From positions 1 through 12,942 of the forward strand of contig CAIYYE010000500.1 in NCBI GenBank assembly GCA_903930395.1: a stretch of 12,942 nt of DNA, written 5' to 3'. The notes under the pieces were generated by a model, which saw only the letters and a program-made list of their open reading frames with translations, was not told where the DNA came from and did no database searches. The translations under genes were made by a program, and so were the position numbers. Of the stretch, positions 5,952-11,601 are shown one piece after another. The DNA comes from an uncultured beta proteobacterium. Its GTDB lineage: Bacteria; Pseudomonadota; Gammaproteobacteria; Burkholderiales; Rhodocyclaceae. Each line of letters begins with the position of its first letter. Position 1 is the stretch's first letter.

Positions 5952-7700
5952 ATGTCTGGTAATGGAACAGCCCGCCGCGGCAGTGTCGATATTCATCAGC
6001 CGACGCCGGCCGAATCGCTCGGCAAGTCGATCAGCAGCGCCATCGATCCGTATGGCGTCACCACCTCGCTGCTCAACGCGCAGATGGCCTGGATGATGCA
6101 TCCGCAGGAACTGGGACGCATGATGAGCGGCCTCTCCGGCGACCTCGTCGCCCTGCAGTCGCATCTCATGCGCCGGGCGTTGGGTATTCGCTCCGACGAC
6201 GTCATCCGGCCGAATGTCGATGACGCGCGTTTCGCCGATCCTGTTTGGACCGAGTCGGCCACCTGGGACATCGTCAAGGAATGGTATATCGCCTTCACGC
6301 ACCGGCTTGAAGACATGTATTTCGAGACGCCGGGCCTCTCCGACAAGGAGCGTCGCCGGGCGGCATTCTGGCTGCGCAAGTGGCTCAACATGGTGGCGCC
6401 GACCAATTTCTTCTGGCTCAATCCAGCAGCTATTCAGCGTTGCGTTGAAACCAAGGGCGAAAGTCTGAAGCAGGGCTGGGAAAACCTCCAGCGCGACATC
6501 AAGGCCAAGAATATCCTGATGGTCGAGCCGGATGCCTTCACGGTCGGCAAGGATCTGGCTACGACATCGGGCAAGGTGGTCTTCCGTAACCGGTTGGTCG
6601 AGCTCATCCATTACACGCCGACCACCGCCAAGGTCAGGGCGATGCCCATCGTCATCATCACGCCGTGGATCAACAAGTTTTATATCCTCGACCTGACGGC
6701 CAAGAAGAGCATGGTCAAGCATCTGACCGACCAGGGGTTCTCGGTGTTCATCACGAGCTGGAAGAATCCGGGGGTGGATCTGGCCGATATCCGTTTCGAC
6801 GATTACCTGCTTGAAGGCGTCAACGAGGTTGTTCGTGTCGCCACCGAATTCTGCAAGGTGCCCAAGGTGCATCTGGTCGGCTACTGCATCGGCGGGACGC
6901 TGGTCACCACCTACATGGCCTGGGCCAACAAGCATTTCGCCGCCGGCAAGCTGCCGGTCGCCCACTGGACCTTGTTCACGACACTGACGGATTTCTCCCA
7001 CCCCGGCGACATCGATGTCTTCATCGACGAGGCCTGCATTGGTGCGCTCGAGGAGTCGATGGCCAAGAAGGGCTACCTCGACGGCAGTGAAATGGCCAGT
7101 TCCTTCCGCCTTCTGCGCTCCAATCCGCTGATCTGGCATTACTGGGTGCACAGCTACCTGCTCGGCGAATCCTTGCCCGCCTTCGATGTGCTGTTCTGGA
7201 ACATGGACACGACGCGCATGCCGCAGGCCATGCATTCCTATTACCTGCGCGAGATGTATCTACAGAACAACCTGATCAAGCGGGACAGGCTGAGCATTGC
7301 CGATCAGGCCATCGATCTCGACCTGATCGAGCAGCCCCTCTACGCCGTGACTGCCGAGGACGACCATATCGCGCCGTGGAAGCAGTGCTATCGCATCCGC
7401 AAGCAGATCAACGTCAAGGCGCCGGTGCGCTTCGTTCTGTCGACCTCCGGTCATATTCTCGGTATCGTCAATCCGCCGGCCAATCCGCCCAAGCGGGCCT
7501 ACTGGATCGGTGAGCCGGAACGCAATGAGCACTGGGAACACTGGTTTGACCGGGCGGAGAAGAAGACGGGAACGTGGTGGGACGACTGGACCCGCTGGCT
7601 TGGCGAACGGACCGGCGACCTCGTCGATGCCTACCCGGCAGCCAACCGGAAGTTCCCGGCCCTGGCCGATGCGCCCGGCACCTACGTGCACGAAAAATAG
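5952..7700 (+). CDS. phaC: Class I poly(3-hydroxyalkanoate) synthase PhaC
   Basis: Polymerises (R)-3-hydroxyacyl-CoA, normally 3-hydroxybutyryl-CoA, into storage polyester at the granule surface. The 582-residue length is that of class I enzymes (Cupriavidus PhaC is 589). The lipase-like box is GYC312IGG with the nucleophile Cys; the other catalytic residues are D471 (AEDDHIAPW) and H501 (SGHILGIVNPP). Further family landmarks are APTNFFWLNP, INKFYILDL and LLFWNMD. The start ATG has GAAGGAAA upstream. No phaA, phaB, phaR or phasin gene is present in the window, so this is an isolated synthase copy, possibly one of several in the genome. The next gene begins 15 bases after its stop, so they may share a transcript. 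Confidence 0.95.
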   Translation: MSGNGTARRGSVDIHQPTPAESLGKSISSAIDPYGVTTSLLNAQMAWMMHPQELGRMMSGLSGDLVALQSHLMRRALGIRSDDVIRPNVDDARFADPVWTESATWDIVKEWYIAFTHRLEDMYFETPGLSDKERRRAAFWLRKWLNMVAPTNFFWLNPAAIQRCVETKGESLKQGWENLQRDIKAKNILMVEPDAFTVGKDLATTSGKVVFRNRLVELIHYTPTTAKVRAMPIVIITPWINKFYILDLTAKKSMVKHLTDQGFSVFITSWKNPGVDLADIRFDDYLLEGVNEVVRVATEFCKVPKVHLVGYCIGGTLVTTYMAWANKHFAAGKLPVAHWTLFTTLTDFSHPGDIDVFIDEACIGALEESMAKKGYLDGSEMASSFRLLRSNPLIWHYWVHSYLLGESLPAFDVLFWNMDTTRMPQAMHSYYLREMYLQNNLIKRDRLSIADQAIDLDLIEQPLYAVTAEDDHIAPWKQCYRIRKQINVKAPVRFVLSTSGHILGIVNPPANPPKRAYWIGEPERNEHWEHWFDRAEKKTGTWWDDWTRWLGERTGDLVDAYPAANRKFPALADAPGTYVHEK

Positions 7701-7715
7701 CCGACAATAGCGGAT

Positions 7716-8357
7716 ATGGATGACAGAACGAACTTCGGTCCTGCGCAGGCCAGCGGGATGGCGTGGGCGCAGCAGGCCAGGAATGACCTCCTGCGCATCG
7801 TGCGCATCAACGAAGAGATCAAGGCGATTGTCGGGGTCGCCTTCAAGATCAACATCATGGCACTCAACGCCATCTTTCTTGCCAAGCGAGCCGGTACGGC
7901 AGCGCGTGGCTTTGGCGTGCTGTCGCATGAACTGCGGGTGTTTTCCCAGGATCTGCGCGACAGCATGGTGGGGCTGACCCGCCTGATCCATGCCTGCGTC
8001 TCTGAAGTCTCGCATGTGCTGCAGGACATCCGTCAGACCCGGCTGCTGCATCAGGCCGTCGAGTCGTCACGGGACCGGCGGCTGGTCGAGGTGCTGGCCG
8101 AACGCGAGAGCAGAAATGCTGAGCATGCCCAGCATCTGATTGTTTTGCGCAAACAGCTCAAGCGGGCGCTCGATGATGCCTTCCAGTTGGTTGAGCTGGG
8201 CGGCATGCTGGCCAAGTCGGCCAAAATCGAGGCGGCTTACGGACAGTCTTTTGCCGCATCGCTGGCGCAGGTGTCGGGTGAATTCGACGGGGTCGTCGAA
8301 GAAATCCGGACCTCGCTGGAAGCGCTGCGCCGGTCAGCCTTTTTTACCGGCAGGTGA
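7716..8357 (+). CDS. Soluble degenerate chemoreceptor (MCP)-like protein
   Basis: A 213-residue, mainly helical protein with no membrane segment and no separate sensor domain. Residues 35-84 follow the methyl-accepting chemotaxis protein signalling tip: MALNAIFLAKRAG then ARGFGVLSHELRVFS aligns with LALNAAIEAARAG...GRGFAVVADEVRKLA. The tip Glu of AIEAAR is Leu55, and the Glu after RAG is Thr61. Only about 34 residues precede the tip segment, so the usual symmetric hairpin is absent. A second stretch, 164-196 (MLAKSAKIEAAYGQSFAASL...), also recalls a tip. It may bind CheA/CheW weakly or act apart from them. Its stop lies 18 bases before the ODP-type gene, matching the known genetic coupling of sensorless cytoplasmic receptors with ODP. 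The ribosome site (GCGGAT) is weak. Confidence 0.75.
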   Translation: MDDRTNFGPAQASGMAWAQQARNDLLRIVRINEEIKAIVGVAFKINIMALNAIFLAKRAGTAARGFGVLSHELRVFSQDLRDSMVGLTRLIHACVSEVSHVLQDIRQTRLLHQAVESSRDRRLVEVLAERESRNAEHAQHLIVLRKQLKRALDDAFQLVELGGMLAKSAKIEAAYGQSFAASLAQVSGEFDGVVEEIRTSLEALRRSAFFTGR

Positions 8358-8375
8358 GCTTATGGGAGTGGATGT

Positions 8376-9116
8376 GTGAAGACGACCAAGACGATCTTTC
8401 AGGATGGCAATCACAAGTGGGTGGCCATCGTTCGCGACCCGGACCGGCCGGATTTCCTGATCGATACCAATGAATATCTGGTGACCCATGGCAGCCAGGG
8501 GCTGCTGCTCGATCCGGGCGGGGCTGAAATCTTTCCGGCGGTATTCTCGGCGCTCTCGTCCGAATTCGACCCCCTCGCACTGATCGGTGTCTTTGCATCG
8601 CACCAGGACCCCGACACCTGTTCGTCGCTCGCCCTGTGGCTGGAATTCAATCCCAAGATGCGCTGCTACGTCAGCTGGATGTGGGCCGGATTCATCCCGC
8701 ATTTTGGTGGTTCCGCCGAAACCTTCGTGTCGATTCCTGACGAAGGGGCTGATATTCCGCTCGACGGCCTGACACTGAGAGCCGTTCCGGCCCACTACCT
8801 GCACTCCTCGGGCAACTTTCACCTGTACGACAAGGCGGCCAGGATGCTGTTTTCCGGCGACGTCGGGGCGGCCTTGCTGCCGGCCGGCGAGAGCGGGTTG
8901 TTCGTGGAGGATTTCGATGCCCACATCCGCCACGCCGAGGGCTTCCATCGTCGCTGGATGGGTTCCAATGAAGCCAAGCGAGCCTGGTGCGAGCGGGTTT
9001 CCAAGTTGGAGATCGACATGCTCTGCCCGCAGCACGGGGCCATCTATCAGGGCGCCGACGTGCAGCGCTTCATCAATTGGTTCGATGAGCTGCAGGTGGG
9101 TCTCTGCGGCGGCTGA
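8376..9116 (+). CDS. MBL-fold di-iron protein, ODP (oxygen-binding di-iron protein) type
   Basis: A 246-residue metallo-beta-lactamase-fold protein related to the di-iron domain of flavodiiron NO/O2 reductases but without a flavodoxin or rubredoxin domain. Putative metal ligands are H76-Q-D78-P-D80, H143, D162 and H220. The spacings (62 residues between D80 and H143, 18 between H143 and D162) match those of flavodiiron proteins. The position of their second adjacent His (HxExDH) is T81 here, and the Glu is D78. Such ODPs in Treponema denticola and Thermotoga bind O2 as a stable peroxo species and modulate the receptor-CheA complex. The partner here would be the receptor-like protein encoded 18 bases upstream. 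Start is GTG 8376 with GGAG at 8365-8368, seven bases away. Catalysis (O2/NO reduction) is unlikely without a flavin domain; a sensor role is inferred. Confidence 0.82.
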   Translation: MKTTKTIFQDGNHKWVAIVRDPDRPDFLIDTNEYLVTHGSQGLLLDPGGAEIFPAVFSALSSEFDPLALIGVFASHQDPDTCSSLALWLEFNPKMRCYVSWMWAGFIPHFGGSAETFVSIPDEGADIPLDGLTLRAVPAHYLHSSGNFHLYDKAARMLFSGDVGAALLPAGESGLFVEDFDAHIRHAEGFHRRWMGSNEAKRAWCERVSKLEIDMLCPQHGAIYQGADVQRFINWFDELQVGLCGG

Positions 9117-9127
9117 TTGAACGGGAT

Positions 9128-9170
9128 TTGACGGCGGTCAAGGTGCGCCCTGGGGGGCTCCGTCGAGAAT
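9128..9170 (+). promoter_or_regulatory. FNR/DNR-family binding site and promoter for the hemerythrin operon
   Basis: TTGAC (9128-9132), GGCG, GTCAA (9137-9141) is a perfect 14-base palindrome of the type TTGAC-N4-GTCAA, the layout bound by FNR, DNR/NNR and FixK regulators (consensus TTGAT-N4-ATCAA and variants). A -10-like GAGAAT (9165-9170; four of six consensus matches) puts the start of transcription near 9177, so the palindrome centre would be at about -42, the class II activator position. No good -35 box is present, as expected of an activated promoter. It fits induction of the downstream genes at low oxygen or in response to NO. Confidence 0.65.
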
Positions 9171-9197
9171 GGGCTTCCGTTAGCCTTTGAGCCTCTC

Positions 9198-9644
9198 ATG
9201 ACCACCATACGCAGTTTCATGACCGAAGACCATCGCCGCTGCGATGACCTGTTTGCCGAAGCCGAACAGGCCGTCGGCAAGGGAAACCTGGCGCTGGCAG
9301 AGGTCACTTTCGGGCATTTTCGCTCGGCCATGCTGGCGCACTTCGACAGCGAGGAAAAGACCCTGTTTCCGACCTTCGAAGCCAAGACCGGCATGCGCAT
9401 GGGGCCGACCCAGGTCATGCGCATGGAGCACGAACAGTTGCGCAGCCTCATGGACGATGCGCTCGCCGCCCTGAAAACGGCCAATGCCGACGATTATCTC
9501 GGGCTGGCCGATACCCTGGTCATCATGATGCAGCAGCACAACATGAAGGAGGAGAACATGCTCTACCCGATGTGCGACCAGCATCTGAGCGCTGAAGTGC
9601 CGGCCGTTCTCGAAAGGCTGGAAACGGAGCTTTGCGAGCCATGA
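9198..9644 (+). CDS. Hemerythrin-like (HHE) di-iron protein
   Basis: Cytoplasmic four-helix-bundle protein of 148 residues, expected to bind a non-heme di-iron centre that reacts with O2 or NO. Candidate ligands are well placed: H12 (EDH), H48-x3-E52 (HFDSE), H78 (MEHEQL) and H114-x3-E118 (HNMKE), the two H-x3-E motifs typical of the HHE family, followed by LFP and LYP. Fused-domain relatives include RIC/YtfE, but there is no N-terminal ScdA domain here. It is the first gene after the FNR-type site. Its stop overlaps the start of the DUF2249 gene as ATGA; hemerythrin/DUF2249 pairs recur in denitrifying and facultative Proteobacteria. Roles in O2 sensing, O2 delivery or NO detoxification are all possible. 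The ribosome site is weak. Confidence 0.9.
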   Translation: MTTIRSFMTEDHRRCDDLFAEAEQAVGKGNLALAEVTFGHFRSAMLAHFDSEEKTLFPTFEAKTGMRMGPTQVMRMEHEQLRSLMDDALAALKTANADDYLGLADTLVIMMQQHNMKEENMLYPMCDQHLSAEVPAVLERLETELCEP

Positions 9645-9868
9645 GCCATGCCAAGACGCCGCATGTGGTCGATGCCCGCTACATGGAGCCGCCCGGCCCC
9701 TTCGTGGCGACCATGGAAATGCTCGATACCCTCAAGGAAGGCGAGAAAATGCTGCTCCTGCTCTTTCGCGAGCCGCATCCGCTCTACAAGGTGCTGCGCC
9801 AGAACGGTCACGATTACGAAACCGAATTGCTGCCGGACGGCACGTTCGAAATCCTGATTTCGCGCTGA
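9641..9868 (+). CDS. DUF2249 (TusA/SirA-like) small protein
   Basis: A 75-residue protein matching the DUF2249 pattern: VDARYMEPPGP near the start (compare LDVRGLEPPEP), LKEGEKMLLLLFREPHPLY, then YETELLPDGTFEILI. The fold is TusA-like, but the catalytic Cys of TusA is absent; in fact it contains no Cys, so sulfur transfer of the TusA type is not expected. The start is ATG 9641, overlapping the hemerythrin stop (ATGA), with GGAG at 9626-9629; an in-frame TTG at 9632 is less likely. Translational coupling with the hemerythrin gene suggests the two act together, perhaps the DUF2249 protein as partner or maturation factor of the di-iron protein. Function is unknown. Confidence 0.85.
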   Translation: MSHAKTPHVVDARYMEPPGPFVATMEMLDTLKEGEKMLLLLFREPHPLYKVLRQNGHDYETELLPDGTFEILISR

Positions 9869-9902
9869 TCCGGTCTTCCTCAAGTCGCGCCTCGCCCAAG
9901 CC

Positions 9903-11192
9903 ATGCTGGCCTTCGAAAACGCACCGCCCTTCGCGGCGCCGCTGCGTTTCTTCCTGAGCGCGCCGCTCTTCGCTGTACTTGCCGGTCTGCTCGTGGCCTT
10001 TGAAGGACCGGATATTTTCGCCTCGCGGTGGACGCCCGGCGCGCTGGCCGCGACGCATCTCATCACCATCGGCTTCATGCTTCAGGTCATGCTCGGCGCC
10101 CTGATCCAGATCCTGCCCGTAGTCGCCGGGGCCAGCCTGAAAAATCCCCTGACGGTCGCCCGCATCGTTCATCCCGGCCTGTCGGCCGGGGCCTTGCTGC
10201 TGGCCGCCGGCTTCATGGCGGGCATGCCCGTCCTGCTGGCCAGTGCCGCCTTCGTGCTGGGCCTGACCGCGCTCTTCTTTCTCGCCGTGACAGCCCGTGC
10301 ACTGATCGGCGTAGCGAATACCAGCCCGACCATTCGTGGCATCAAATTGGCCCTGTTCGGTCTGGCCGGCGTTGTCGGCCTCGGCGTCTTCCTTGCGCTG
10401 GCCTTGGCCGGCGGCTGGTCCATTCCCCTGATGGCGCTGGCCGATCTGCATGCCGGCTGGGGCCTGGGCGGCTGGGCCGGCGTCCTGCTCGCGGCGATGG
10501 CATATACCGTGGTACCGATGTTCCAGCTCACCCCCGGCTACCCGGCCCGCGCCGGCTGGGGGTTCCCGAATTTCATGCTGGTCATGCTGGTGCTCTGGAG
10601 TGTCGCTGTATTTGCCGACTGGCCCTGGCTCGCCCGCCTCGGGCAGCTGGGCTGCGCGCTGGCCGGCATCGCCTTCGCCGGGCTGACCCTGCGCCTGCAA
10701 GGCAAGCGCCGGCGAGCCCGGCCGGATGCCACCTACCGCTACTGGCAGCTCGGCCTGATCGCCACCATCCTTGCCCTGATTTTGCTGGCGACCGCCGCAG
10801 TATGGCCGGCAGCCGCCGACCTCGATGGCTGGACGCTGATCTTCGGTGCGCTGCTTATGGCCGGCGGCTTCCTGCCCTTCATCACCGGCATGCTCTACAA
10901 GATCGTTCCATTCCTGTCCTGGATGCATCTGCAGAATGCCGGTCAGGCCAAAGTGCCAGCCCCGGCCATGAACAAGATTCTTCCCGAAATCGGCATGCAC
11001 CGGCAGTTGCTTGCCTACACCGCCGCGCTGGCCTTGCTTCTCGCCGCCCAGTTCTTCCCGGCGCTACTCACCCGGCCGGCCGGCCTTGCCTTTGCCGCGG
11101 CGAACGCCTGGCTGTGGTGGAACCTGCTCGGCGCCATCCGGCGTTACCATCACCACCGGGCCGACATCGAGGCCAGACTGACGACCCCATGA
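9903..11192 (+). CDS. Polytopic membrane protein, heme-copper-oxidase-like or NnrS-like
   Basis: A 429-residue inner-membrane protein with about twelve hydrophobic helices. The second helix, T51-H52-L-I-T-I-G followed by GALIQILPVVAG, resembles the heme-ligand helix of subunit I of heme-copper oxidases and related single-subunit proteins. Other conserved-looking spots are H183 (LHAGWGLGGW), the loop VVPMFQLTPGYP, and H342 (IVPFLSWMHLQ). The paired His residues of a copper-binding oxidase centre are absent, so it should not be an active oxidase; heme binding or transport of a small molecule is possible. It lies 34 bases after the DUF2249 gene and overlaps sirB2, placing it in the FNR-box operon with a hemerythrin-like protein, a setting shared with NO-response membrane proteins such as NnrS. 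No clear ribosome site precedes ATG 9903. Confidence 0.75.
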   Translation: MLAFENAPPFAAPLRFFLSAPLFAVLAGLLVAFEGPDIFASRWTPGALAATHLITIGFMLQVMLGALIQILPVVAGASLKNPLTVARIVHPGLSAGALLLAAGFMAGMPVLLASAAFVLGLTALFFLAVTARALIGVANTSPTIRGIKLALFGLAGVVGLGVFLALALAGGWSIPLMALADLHAGWGLGGWAGVLLAAMAYTVVPMFQLTPGYPARAGWGFPNFMLVMLVLWSVAVFADWPWLARLGQLGCALAGIAFAGLTLRLQGKRRRARPDATYRYWQLGLIATILALILLATAAVWPAAADLDGWTLIFGALLMAGGFLPFITGMLYKIVPFLSWMHLQNAGQAKVPAPAMNKILPEIGMHRQLLAYTAALALLLAAQFFPALLTRPAGLAFAAANAWLWWNLLGAIRRYHHHRADIEARLTTP

Positions 11193-11575
11193 GTTATCTC
11201 GCCCTCAAGCACCTGCACATTACCTGTGTCGTCCTCAGCGGTCTCGGCTTCAGCCTGCGCGGCTGGTGGATGCTGTGTGAATCGCCGCTGGGCCGGCACC
11301 GCCTGGCGCGCATCCTGCCGCATGTCGTCGATTCCATTCTGCTCGGCAGCGCACTGACCATGGCCTGGCTGAGCGGCCAGTATCCCTTCGTCAACGGCTG
11401 GCTGACCGCCAAACTCTGTGGCCTCATCGCCTACATCCTGCTCGGCACCATGGCACTCAAGCGCGGCCGGACACGGGCGATCCGCGCCCGCTACCTCGGG
11501 CTGGCCCTGCTCGCCTACGCTTATATTGTCAGCGTCGCGTTGACGCGGAGTCCGCTGGTTTTTGCCAACCCCTGA
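11189..11575 (+). CDS. SirB2-family integral membrane protein
   Basis: A 128-residue protein with four predicted membrane helices (about 8-28, 46-62, 68-88 and 100-118) and the SirB2-type N-terminus LALKHLHITCVVLSGLGFSLRGWWML, given here in two parts: LALKHLHITCVV, then LSGLGFSLRGWWML. H8 and H10 in helix 1 and H46 before helix 2 are candidate heme or metal ligands. The start ATG overlaps the stop of the preceding membrane-protein gene (ATGA), so the two are translationally coupled and may form a complex. SirB2 was named for an effect on Salmonella invasion genes, but its biochemical function is unknown. A 128-base-longer reading frame upstream is an alternative frame of the permease gene and not a real extension. 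It converges with the regulator gene, 26 bases away. Confidence 0.85.
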   Translation: MSYLALKHLHITCVVLSGLGFSLRGWWMLCESPLGRHRLARILPHVVDSILLGSALTMAWLSGQYPFVNGWLTAKLCGLIAYILLGTMALKRGRTRAIRARYLGLALLAYAYIVSVALTRSPLVFANP

Positions 11576-11601
11576 CAACTACCGACTAATAACTACCTCC
11601 C

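Noticed and set aside
5796..7235. 479-codon open frame on the minus strand
   Set aside because: Lies opposite phaC, which has all catalytic motifs; the antisense protein is low-complexity and has no recognisable domain, as expected of GC-rich shadow frames.
9198..9644. RIC/YtfE iron-sulfur repair protein as the identity of the hemerythrin gene
   Set aside because: The N-terminal ScdA-type domain is absent and the protein is only 148 residues.
9732..11000. 422-codon open frame on the minus strand
   Set aside because: Opposite the membrane-protein gene; composition (Gly, Gln, Glu, Arg rich) is that of the complement of hydrophobic codons.
10028..11188. Long upstream extension of the sirB2 frame (515 codons in all)
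   Set aside because: It is the +1 shadow of the membrane-protein gene, rich in Arg/Pro/Ala; SirB2 similarity begins at ATG 11189, which overlaps the previous stop as ATGA.
11576..11601. Terminator between the convergent sirB2 and regulator genes
   Set aside because: No hairpin with a T run is visible in the 26 bases.
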